Assembly (NCBI GenBank): GCA_964495825.1
Contig: CAZBWI010000060.1
Location: 1 to 30,665, forward strand
DNA from: CAJBLF01 sp964495825
Lineage (GTDB): Bacteria; Patescibacteriota; Gracilibacteria; Absconditabacterales; Absconditicoccaceae
Reading direction: 5' to 3'
Length of the DNA stretch: 30,665 bases
Positions 19,117-27,579 of the stretch are shown in pieces (the first letter of the stretch is position 1; every line of letters begins with the position of its first letter). The notes beneath the pieces were generated by a model that saw only the letters and a list, made by a program, of their open reading frames with translations, made no database searches and was not told the DNA's origin. The translations under genes were made by a program, and so were the position numbers.

Positions 19117-21327
19117 TTAACTGTTAATTTTACGTTCTTCGATGATTCTGAGTTTTTCAGGATCTGCCGTATGTTTTTTTCTGATCTCGATATTAAATTC
19201 ATCGCCTACATAGCCAAGTTCTTTATCACATTTTGGACAGAAATCATGCTCTCCGACTATATATCAATGTTTAGGACAAATAGAGAAGACGGGAGATATA
19301 GTAATATATGGAAGTTGATAATTTTCGATAACTTTTTTGACTAATTGTTTGCAGGCTTGAGCACTAGAAATTCTTTCGCCCATATAGAGATGAAGTACTG
19401 TTCCTCATGTATATTTACATTGCAATTCATTTTGCTGTTCCAGTGCTTCAAACGGATCGTCAGTATATCCTACAGGCAATTGTGTAGAATTAGTGTAATA
19501 TGGAGCTTCATTGGTTCCAGCCTGAATAATTCCTGGTATTTGTTTCTTATCTTCTTTTGCGAATCTGTAGGTTGTTCCTTCTGCTGGGGTAGCCTCCAAA
19601 TTATAGAGGTTTCAAGTTTCTTCTTGGTATTCTTTGAGAATGTCTCTCATAAAATCAAGGATCTCGATAGCGAATTTTTTGCCTTCATCACTAGTGATAT
19701 CAAATTTACCATTAGTGAAATTAAGGATTGCTTCGTTCATGCCATTTAGACCTATCGTAGAGAAGTGGTTCCTGAAGGAATGAAGGTATCTCTTGGTGTA
19801 CGGATACAATCCTAAATCCAATCGTTTTGTAATCTCTTTTCTCTTAAGTTCAAGAGAAGTTTTGGCTAAATTCATGAGATGACGTACCTGTCTTTTAAAT
19901 CCTTCTTTATCTCATTTGAAATTATATCCTATTCTGGCCATATTGATGGTAACAACACCGATAGATCATGTCATCTCTGCTGATCCAAATAATCCTCCTC
20001 ATCTTTTTTCTAATTGTGTGAGATCAAGCTGGAGTCTACAGCACATGGATCTGACTGCTCCTGGTTTATACGCATCAGGATTTTCCACTTTTTTAATAGT
20101 TCCATCTTTGTCTTTGATGACTTTGAACTGAGATCCTACAAAATTCTGGAAGTATGGAATACCATATTTTGCTGTCATTTCAAAGAGAAGATCGACATCT
20201 GGATCGTCCCATGGGAAATCCTCTGTGATATTGTAGGTCGGTATAGGGAATGTAAATACTGATCATGTCCAATCTCCTGCAGTATATACTTCAATAAGGA
20301 CTCTATTGATAAGTTTCATTTCCTCTTCAAGTTCTCCAAATTTTTTTGGATAATATCCTTGTTCTATTCCTCAGAGCATTAATGATTTTTCTTTGAGGTC
20401 TTCAGGACATTTTCGATCCAAGGTGATATTGGTAAATGGAGTTTGTGTTCATCGGCGTGATGGGACATTGAGGCCGAAGATAAAATTTTGCATTTGTTGG
20501 GTGACATATTTATGAGCTTTTTCATAGATATATTCTTGTTTTGCTGTTTCAGTAGCAAAGGTAACTCATAATTCATCGAGTTCTTGGGCAAGTTCTACTT
20601 TGTATTTATGAACAAATGGTGCTAAATATGTATCAAATGATGAAAATGCTTGTGCTCATGCTCGTTCATTTTGCAGTGTTCCTAAGAAGTTGATCATTTG
20701 GTTGACTGCAGATTGGAGATTTTTTGGTGGGGCTGATTGAACCCTATTACTCAGGCCATTGAATCCTTCTTCAAGGAGTTGTCTCAGACTTCGTCCTGCA
20801 CAGTATCCAGAAAACATATCTAAATCATGAATATGAAAATCACCATTTCTATGTGCTGCTCCAATTTCTGAAGGATAAACGTGACTTAGCCAATAATTTG
20901 CAACAACTTTTCATGAAACATTCAAAATTAATCCTCATAAGGAATATCATTGGTTACTATTTGCATTAACTCTTCGATCGCTTTGATCGAGGTATTCGTC
21001 CATAGTTTTCCCAACTTCGACGACAACTTCTCTTTCTGCCCTAGATTGTTCTCTTTGTTTACGATAGAGAATATATGCCTTAGCAACTTTGTCATGTCCT
21101 TCTTTGATCAATACTTGTTCGACAATATCCTGGATAATTTCTACATCAGGAATTTCCTTACCAACCTTTTTCTCGATTTCTTTGACAACTTTCTTGGCAA
21201 GGGAGCTTACATTGCTGAAATCAGTACCACCGACAGCTTCAATTGCTTTTTTGATAGCTGATTCTATCTTGGTGATATCAAAATCGATAATTGCTCCATT
21301 TCTTTTCCTGACTTTGTAGATAGCCAT
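19117..21327 (-). CDS. nrdD: anaerobic (class III) ribonucleoside-triphosphate reductase, body without radical tail
   Basis: 736 residues, with many UGA-Gly codons. It reduces NTPs to dNTPs without oxygen. Residues 1-95 are an ATP-cone regulatory domain (MAIYKVRKRNGAIIDFDITKI... ILYRKQREQSR). The catalytic barrel shows NGDFHIHDLDMFSGYCAGRS, NVPSRRGTQTPFTNIT, and the radical-relay Cys in AVRSMCCRLQLDL, followed by SAEMTGSIGVVTINMARIGY and FSTIGLNGMNEA. The C-terminal zinc site is CPKHGYIVGEHDFCPKC (Cys684, Cys697, Cys700, with His687 in place of the second Cys). The frame then stops at TAA before the glycyl-radical loop, which is encoded separately at 18850-19071. Upstream lies a putative NrdR operator. 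The protein is expected in the cytoplasm, with NrdG as activator. Confidence 0.9.
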
Positions 21328-21480
21328 ATGTTCTTCGAAAATTAATTAAAAGACGGTAAGATTGTAGAGTAAAAGAGTTTGTATTGTAGGTACTAAGTGA
21401 TGAATTGTTTAATATGTAAGATATTTTAATTTTTTAATTGTGTTTAAAAGTATTTACAGTTTTTTGAAAGATGGTATAAT

Positions 21481-21529
21481 ATACAACATATAGTGGTATA
21501 AATTAGAAACTGACCACTATATATAGTAT
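21481..21529 (-). promoter_or_regulatory. putative tandem NrdR boxes of nrdD
   Basis: CCACTATATATAGTAT (21514-21529) matches the palindromic NrdR box (about ACACTATATATAGTGT) at 14 of 16 positions, and ATACAACATATAGTGG (21481-21496) at about 12 of 16. Seen another way, ATATAGTGG and CCACTATAT form a perfect 9-base inverted repeat. The boxes start 33 bases apart, about three helical turns, close to the 31-32 known for NrdR. They lie about 155-200 bases upstream of the nrdD start. NrdR is the zinc/ATP-cone repressor of ribonucleotide reductase genes; its gene is not in the window. Confidence 0.6.
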
Positions 21530-21668
21530 CCTTATCATATTGCAAAGGAAAATTCGTTATAAAAAATTTTTTCGGAAATTGGTAGTTTAAGCGAATATTT
21601 TGACCAGTCGTTTGAGAAAATATATCTCCCTTCATTTTCTTCTTTTTTAAATCAACTTGGAATCAAAA

Positions 21669-21691
21669 GAAAAAACCGCCTAAAGAAGCGG
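21669..21691 (-). terminator. intrinsic terminator of the pyruvate kinase-like gene
   Basis: Read on the minus strand, CCGC, an eight-base loop, GCGG, then TTTTTTC. It lies about 40 bases after the stop of the gene that ends at 21731. Confidence 0.65.
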
Positions 21692-21730
21692 AGTTTCCTT
21701 GATAGAGAAAAGGGCATGATGGTGCCTGGA

Positions 21731-23134
21731 TTAGATATTTTTGAATTTATATAGCTCCAAACCATTGATCATACCTGTCTTTTCATCTGTTATCGATTCA
21801 TTCGCCTGTACGATGATGATTTTGTCATCGAGTGAGATGTTGCCCTTGAAGATAATCCTGATCATCTCTTTTCCTATCCTTTTGAGATTCTCATAATTAA
21901 ATGATTGAGAAATCTTGTACCCTCTTACGCCTCGCAAAATATTTAGATATCTGTAGTTTTCATCATTCTTCGTAAATGCAATAATCGGAACTTTAGGTTT
22001 CAGACTTGATAATCTTGCTGCAGAATAGCCATTTTCCGTATACAATACCATTGCTCTGACATCAACTTCTTGTGTTGTCCTATGTGCATTGTAGATGATA
22101 TAATCTCTCACCATAAATTCATTATTTACATAGAATTTTATAGGATCTTCTTTTGTGATTTTAAGTTCCAATTTGTCTAATTCATCAGAAAGTTCTGTGA
22201 TAACTTTGAGCGGATCATCCTCTTGGAGCAAAGTATCGAGCATATAGGCATCAGCCGCAAGTGTACTGAATTTTTTCAATTGGTTCTCGTTGATGAGCTG
22301 ATATTTTTTTTCGAATTTTCCAGTGAAGGTGACGATAGCGGGCTTACCCATCGTCTTGCATTTTTTGATAAGTATCTCTTCATTGAGCTTCATCGCTTTC
22401 ATAAACTTCTCTATCTTATCGAAGACGAAGATCAATCCATCTGAGATCTCTAAGATATCGTCGATATTTTTCAATGCCTCTTCTGTCTCTATTTTTGCCA
22501 GGATTTTCATATTGCCGGCATTTTTGGATTTTAAGAATTCTTTGAGCTCTACGATATTGTCTCTCGTAGTGACCATAGAAGCTGCGATGATATGGGTACC
22601 ATATTCCAATCCCCGGAGAATGTCATGCTTATCTCTTTCACCAAGGAAAGGAAAATTTAATTCATACTTATGAAAAATAACTTTATCAAACTGGATGATA
22701 CGACCTCATTCGATCACCTCACAGAGGATAATATTGTCTTTGTTTGATTTGATCTTGATCACGACGCCACTTTGTTGGAAGCTAATCTGCTGACCAACTT
22801 TCAGTTCTTTCAAGAACGGCGCATCGACAAAAATTTTTTTATCATGCTCTTGTGCATATTCGCTGTAGTCGATTTCAATAGTAGATCTTGCTTTGACTTT
22901 GATATCGAGAATGTTCTTGACTCTGATATCATTACCTCTCATCTCGAGTAGGATAGTCTTGCTGTTGTCGAGTTTCATGATGGTATCGATGTATTTTTTA
23001 TTGTTGTCGTCGAATCATCCGGAAAGAGAAATTCTGAAACAATCGACCATATTGATAACTTTTGAAAGTACGGTCTCTTTTGCTAATGTTGGTCCTACGC
23101 CCGCGATAATTTTTGCGAAATGGAAATTGCTCAT
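21731..23134 (-). CDS. pyk: divergent pyruvate kinase
   Basis: 467 residues, the family length. Pyruvate kinase makes pyruvate and ATP from PEP and ADP. The outline is intact: KIIAGVGPTLAKETVLSKVI at the start, a substrate strand CFRISLSGG (in place of RxNFSHG), ILLEMRGNDIR (for LLDTKGPEIR), an inserted B domain (75-160), ERDKHDILRGLEYGTHIIAAS (for the DKEDLKFGLEQGVDFVAAS region), and ILAKIETEEALKNIDDILEISDG with the catalytic Lys and metal Glu. Then ARGDLG is replaced by VFDKIEKF, the ATQMLESM helix by TFTGKFEKKY, and SGETA is missing. The metal-binding Asp may be kept in VFDKI. So it is either a fast-evolving enzyme or a relative that lost activity. UGA is used only three or four times. It precedes nrdD in the same direction. 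Confidence 0.8.
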
Positions 23135-23163
23135 ACTATACATCTAAATATATAAAGACTAAT

Positions 23164-23276
23164 ATCCCGACATATCGGGATGCTAAATGATTGCCAATAT
23201 CCGCTATAGCGGATGATCAAAGATAACTGTCTTACAGCAACTTTTCATCTATTTTTTGTCGTCCGCATAGGCGGAC
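23164..23276. repeat. cluster of three short palindromes
   Basis: ATCCCGA-CATA-TCGGGAT (23164-23181), ATCCGCTATAGCGGAT (23199-23214) and GTCCGC-ATAG-GCGGAC (23261-23276). All three are GC-stemmed with a four-base AT-rich loop, lying in the 160-base gap between the KH-ATPase stop and the pyk start. They look like members of one REP-like family, or a processing or termination region. Confidence 0.6.
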
Positions 23277-23294
23277 ATTTGTCTATTTATTTTT

Positions 23295-24731
23295 TTATAG
23301 TTTGTTGGTATCTACAATGACAAAACCTTTTTTGCCTATAGCTTTGACGAGCTCCTTGTTCTTGATGGTGACGACTCATCTCTCATCGGCTGTGAAGTAT
23401 GCGATCTCGTCACCGATAAGGAAACAGATATTCTGCCCTGCATATTCTCTTGGGAATTCAATATCTGTCCTTGCATTTTTCTTTGGAATACTGACACGGG
23501 TTTTTACATCAAGTAAGGGCAGTTCATCAAATCATTTGATATCTATCTTGAGTCACAAATTCTTTTCCAGATCTATGATGTTCGCTCCGGATTTTCCGAT
23601 GATGCGACCTTTGTATATCTCCGGGATATAGAGTGCTAATCAGGAACTTCCCTTGATTTTCACCAGGAAGTCACATGGTAATAATTGTTGCAATTTCTGC
23701 GTGATGGTATGTTTCGCATAATCTGATATCTTCGTCTTGGATTTGCTGGTAATCTTCGTTCATTCTTCTTCGGTGCTGGTTAATGGCATTACTACAATCT
23801 GTTCTCCGAAGGTGTAGATTTCATACTCAACTTGTTTAGTCAGGAAACTTGTTACGACGATTACTGGTCTTGCGAGATCTTCGGACTCCATACCTTCCGG
23901 AATCTTAACCGTCAATTGAAGATTGTAGATTTCAGCGATAGTTCATTTGTCTATATAGATCACAGTATCGATGACTTGCGGGATGATTCCCATCTCGATA
24001 GTTCAAAGAAATCTTTGGATGCTATCTACCGCTCTTGTTGCATGGATCACACCTACTAATCCAATTCCTGTCAATCTTAGATCCTTGTACAATTCGAAAT
24101 CAGATTTGTTTCTCACTTCATCATATACCGTATAATCTGGTCTCGACAATAATAAGATATCTCTCACTTCATCATGGCTTCCATAGGTGAAGCTATATTG
24201 TACGATATCTTCGCTGACGAGAAGATCACGCGGAGATTCTATCGTTTTGATGATGTTGTTATCCTTGTGATAGAGGTCGATCAATGCTTGTGCAAAAGTA
24301 GTTTTTCCACTTCCTGGTGATCATGATACCAAGATACCTTTGGCTTTGTTCCTTAATAATTCAAAAACGTCTTTTTCCAGATGATAGTCTTCGATACTCA
24401 ATTTTTTGATCGGTTTGACGATAGTCATCTCCAATCCATCAGATAATGGAGGATAGACGATCACTATTCTATAGGGTCCGAGTTGAAGGACTTTCGACAT
24501 CTTCCTGTCGATTTCCACAAATCCGTCTGTTCTATTATCTATCTCTTTGTAGAGAGTATCAATGAGCTGTTCCATCTCTTTTTTGTTCATAGATGCTTCA
24601 TCGACAATTGGTTTCCGATTTCCTGGTGTACCTTTTTTTCTCAGAATCGGACGGCCTTCTTTGATATGAAGAGACATCGTATGCTCGTCGAAGTATTGGT
24701 CGAGGAAAGAATTTCAGATGATTTGTTCCAT
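23295..24731 (-). CDS. PilT/VirB11-like ATPase with C-terminal KH domain
   Basis: 478 residues. The centre is a secretion-type ATPase: a preceding domain with EMTIVKPIKKLSIEDYHL, Walker A GSPGSGKT (137-144, first Gly is UGA), a strand-rich segment (IIKTIESPRDL, QYSFTYGS, YTVYDEVRNKSDFEL as Walker B/Asp box) and the His box VGVIHATRAVDSIQRF. The C-terminal part holds an RNA-binding KH motif, GRIIGKSG (375-382) followed by ANIIDLEKNLGLKIDI. The same ATPase-KH order is known in archaeal and bacterial proteins that carry an N-terminal PIN nuclease domain; here the PIN domain is absent and the protein begins with a short segment (IKEGRPILRKKG). The role is unknown; RNA handling coupled to ATP is plausible. 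Start at 24731. Confidence 0.8.
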
Positions 24732-24790
24732 AAATAAATTTAAAAATTAAAATTTAGAGTGTAGGGTGAAGAGTGAGAATTTTTCCTATC

Positions 24791-24860
24791 GTCATTGCGA
24801 GCGTTTCAGGGAAGCAATTTTACTATTAAGATCACCACGTCATTTCATTCTCGCAATGAC
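24791..24860. repeat. 70-base element with 11-base terminal inverted repeats, MITE-like
   Basis: GTCATTGCGAG (24791-24801) and CTCGCAATGAC (24850-24860) are perfect inverted repeats around a core that contains GGGAAGCAATTTT and GATCACCACGTCATTTC. Elements starting with this GTCATTGCGAG word are scattered through many unrelated bacterial genomes (from memory). It ends two bases before the stop codon of the next minus-strand gene (24863). Confidence 0.6.
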
Positions 24861-24862
24861 TG

Positions 24863-25420
24863 TTACTCGAAGTAGGCACAGGTGAGTGTTCATGACGGGA
24901 TCATGGTTTGTGTTTTGAGATTATAAGATCTGACTTCCACATAGCCATTGTAAAGCTCGGAGCATGCAGGTGCATTCATCGGCTTCGTTTCTAGCCCATC
25001 CATCTCGTTCCATACTTTATAATAGTAAGTGACAATATTTCCATCGATAGAGATAGCATTACTCATGCCTCCATAATAATTCGTCGTGAATATTTTGGTT
25101 GTGGTCGCTAGGTCGTAGATATCCATCGTTCTGGAGCCTGCGCTCGTACCGATATCGACAATGAGTTTGTCTCAGACAAGCTTCTTTACATATTGCGGAT
25201 CTTCGTTGATCAGCGAGAGGACTTTGTTCCCTTTGTTATCGTAGACGGTGATGTCTTCGCCAGGAGTATCCACCCTCATACCGGTCTCTACCCTGTAATC
25301 GCTGATGCCGAGTGTGGAAGTGACGGTCTGCATGAGGTTGACATGCACATGGGTGCGGAGGTAGCTGTAGCTAAACCAGACGATTCCTATGATAATAAGG
25401 AAGATGATGAGTTTCTTCAT
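24863..25420 (-). CDS. membrane-anchored exported protein of unknown function
   Basis: 185 residues. An N-terminal helix KKLIIFLIIIGIVWFSYSYL anchors it or is cleaved. The rest is beta-rich (EDITVYDNKGNKVLSLI; KLIVDIGTSAGSRTMDIYDL; GNIVTYYYKVW; GYVEVRSYNLKTQTMIP), reminiscent of propeller-like repeats, with two Cys late in the protein (APACSELY and LTCAYFE) that could pair outside the cell. UGA-Gly occurs in VGDKLI and in the last line (SGTLTC). It is the last of three exported-protein genes on this strand (27224 to 24863), which are probably one operon. I do not recognise a family. Confidence 0.7.
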
Positions 25421-25507
25421 ATATATAGAGTTGTTTGGTAATAAAATTGTTTAGCCGTGGTATACAATAGATCTTTATTTATGATTTTTGCATTGGAGTT
25501 TTTCCTA

Positions 25508-26314
25508 TTATTTAGTTGTGCATTCGCCATCGTGAAGGTAGGTCGCGAGTTTGTTTGCGTTCATCATGCATCTATTTGAAAATGTTTGTTGTACTGGAGG
25601 ACATGGTGCTTTGATACATTGTACAGCGACGCTGGCACAGACAGGTGCATATTCCATGGTACAAGCTGTTGGTGTTTCACCTGAATTACCTGGAATTACT
25701 CATGCACTTCCTGTACTTGTTGTTCAGCATTCGCCTCTCATGTATGCTCGTTCTTCACAGACGGTTCAGTCTTTCAAAGTACACATTCACACTTGTCCGC
25801 CATCTGCTTGCGTTACTATACTAAGTGTTCCTCCATTGTTTTCACAGTTGACTGAAGCGGGATTCGCTATTCCAACGGTTCCTGTAGTTTCTGTTCCGGT
25901 TGCATATTCCAGACATTGCGGTTCGCTCGGTGTCTCGCAGTACATTTCTGTGCATACATCCGGTCTACCATTTTTTACAGTACAAGTATTACATCCGTCG
26001 AAGTAGCTGATGCAGTTTGTTAGGTCCATTCCGGTCCATATATATTCTAAGCATTGTGGTTCAGCGGGAGTTTCACAAAACATTTTCGTACATCATTCGA
26101 TGATTCCACCTGACACCATGCAGGTGTTGCATCCGTCGAAGTAGCTGATGCAATTCGGATCGATAGCGGCTTGTTTACCATCTGTTGTTATATTGATACC
26201 GATCGTATTAAATATTTTTTGTGAGATCGGAAGTTCCGGATTCTTGATGACATAGAGGAATCCTACACCGACAAGGAGGATAATGATGAAGATAGTCCGG
26301 AGAAGTTTTTTCAT
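25508..26314 (-). CDS. exported Cys-rich protein: two pacifastin-like repeats, DUF333 and Kazal-like domain
   Basis: 268 residues. An N-terminal anchor or signal (KKLLRTIFIIILLVGVGFLYV) is followed by two 46-residue-spaced repeats (54-91 and 100-137) of the form NCISYFDGCNTC-V--G----CT-M-CETP-EPQCLEY, a Cys order close to pacifastin inhibitors (DCNTCxCxxG...CTxxxC) though one Cys is Val. At 152-196 is a DUF333 domain (NPASVNCENNGGTLSI... GQVGMCTLKDGTVCEE). At 218-265 is a Kazal-like inhibitor: CTMEYAPVCASVAVQCIKAP, then TFSNRCMMNA and LATYLHDGEC. Nineteen or more Cys suggest disulfides outside the cell. At least six UGA-Gly codons lie in conserved places (KDGTVC, GECG). The likely job is binding or inhibiting proteases on the cell surface (inference). 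The start at 26314 is preferred over 26368 because it places a basic n-region first. Confidence 0.8.
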
Positions 26315-26339
26315 AGGAAAAAGAAAGACAACTAAAAAA

Positions 26340-27224
26340 TTATTGTATAGCGAATCGATTGAGTGCATTAGTGATTGTCTGATTCATGAGTGTAGTATAT
26401 TCTGTATTAGTAGTGACAATAGTAGTGTATGCCTCGATGAGTTGTTCAGGTTTAAGTTCATGGTTTGAATCTTTGTTGACTAATGTCATTTCTATATCAT
26501 AAAAATCTTTCATAATTTTGATGAGTGTAGGTGATAATCTATTTTCAGGATTGCCAAACGGGTATGCTCGATTCATATTTGTTATCCTTACCAAATAATT
26601 TCATTTTTTGAATATGATATGAATGATTGGAAACATTCCATCTTGTCCTTCGAAGCTGATAAATGTTTTCGTGATGTCAGCGTTGGGAACTTGCCGCTCT
26701 GGCATATCAACGACACCAGAAGAAAATCCTCGGTTCATCCATATAGTATTCGTTAAGATATTTTTGACGAGATTTATAGGATATGTTCCTGTCTGGGTAA
26801 GCTCTAACATTCCGCTGGTCATCATCTGTTCATGTCATGATACTGCGCTCGTATCCAAGACATAGACGTAGAATCCTGAATATTCGAACGAGTAGTCAGC
26901 CAATATGTACGCATCCAATCTTGCTTGGATCTCATCGCATTTTTCGATTCATCATCCAAAGCTCGCAGGATCGAGTTTACATTTTTCAAGCTCTGCTAAT
27001 CCACCCGGTTCTTCTCTCAAGCCTTCAAGACCCCCGACAGGTTTTTTGTTGAATCGAGCGTCGTTGACGAAAACAAGTCCAGTATTTGTTGTTGTGATTG
27101 CTCAAGTGGTTTTGTTTTGGGAAGAAAATATCCCTAGAGAGTTCAAGAGAGAAGGTACTTTTATCATAGTGAAAATGGCTCATGCAATGATGATGATAAG
27201 AAGTACTCATAATGATTTTTTCAT
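26340..27224 (-). CDS. membrane-anchored exported protein of unknown function
   Basis: 294 residues. The N-terminus MKKSLGVLLIIIIAGAIFTM is a membrane anchor or signal peptide. A Gly-rich linker (KPVGGLEGLREEPGGLAELE) and a Cys pair (EKCKLDP and EKCDEIQ) follow, then a folded domain of about 190 residues (ADYSFEYSGFYVYVLDTSAV; ADITKTFISFEGQDGMFPII; YDIEMTLVNKDS) that ends in helices. Seven UGA-Gly codons are used, several in a row (FGGGIEKC). It is the first gene of the three-gene exported-protein group and sits 25 bases upstream of the inhibitor-like gene. No family is recognised. Confidence 0.7.
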
Positions 27225-27293
27225 GTATGTTGTTTAATGGTAAAGTGGTTTATCTGAGAGACAAACCCTCCGCGTACCTTTTGTGTCAATATC

Positions 27294-27313
27294 ATTCCCG
27301 CAAAAGCGGGGAT
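27294..27313. repeat. REP-like palindrome
   Basis: ATTCCCGC-AAAA-GCGGGGAT: eight pairs (one G-T) around AAAA. It resembles widespread short palindromes of the type ATTCCCGC-N4-GCGGGAAT. Only one copy is seen here. Confidence 0.45.
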
Positions 27314-27504
27314 CTATACTAAGTAACATGGATTTTCAATTAGGTCGGAAATAACGTATGCAGAGGTGTGTTGTTAACTCAGTAGAAGAAAAAAGGACTT
27401 GGATATTTCCGTCCCTGAATGTTGTGTCTATCTATTTACATATTATATCTAGAAATCGTTGGTATCATATCGAATAAATTGGTGGTCATAACGAGGTTCT
27501 TATA

Positions 27505-27532
27505 TTGATTTTTTTTGAAATTTCAATATAAA
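27505..27532 (+). promoter_or_regulatory. promoter for the gene at 27580
   Basis: TTGATT (27505-27510), a 16-base spacer, TATAAA (27527-27532). The transcript would start near 27539 and carry a short hairpin leader (AAGCCA/TGGCTT) before the ATG at 27580. Confidence 0.45.
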
Positions 27533-27579
27533 AGCAAATAATAAGCCATAATATTGGCTTTTAACCTCATTTTTTTGTG

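Larger units (their letters stand above)
21328..21730. other. regulatory spacer upstream of nrdD, downstream of pyk
   Basis: 403 bases. It holds the terminator of the pyruvate kinase gene (21669-21691), the two NrdR-like boxes (21481-21529) and an AT-rich leader of about 150 bases before nrdD. A 63-codon open frame at 21444-21635 on the minus strand overlaps both boxes and has no family likeness, so I do not call it a gene. Confidence 0.6.
27225..27579. other. intergenic region between divergent genes
   Basis: 355 bases between the minus-strand exported-protein group and the plus-strand gene at 27580. It contains one REP-like palindrome (27294-27313), the promoter at 27505-27532 for the plus-strand gene, and an AAGCCA-N6-TGGCTT hairpin (27543-27561) in the leader of that gene. 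The rest shows no gene; it must also hold the promoter of the exported-protein group. Confidence 0.5.

Noticed and set aside
18828..19202. 124-codon open frame on the minus strand overlapping the end of nrdD
   Set aside because: It is a different frame with a Ser/Thr-rich, family-less product; the frame continuous with nrdD over the same bases encodes the glycyl-radical segment.
21444..21635. 63-codon minus-strand open frame upstream of nrdD
   Set aside because: It covers the NrdR-like boxes, is AT-driven in composition and matches no family.
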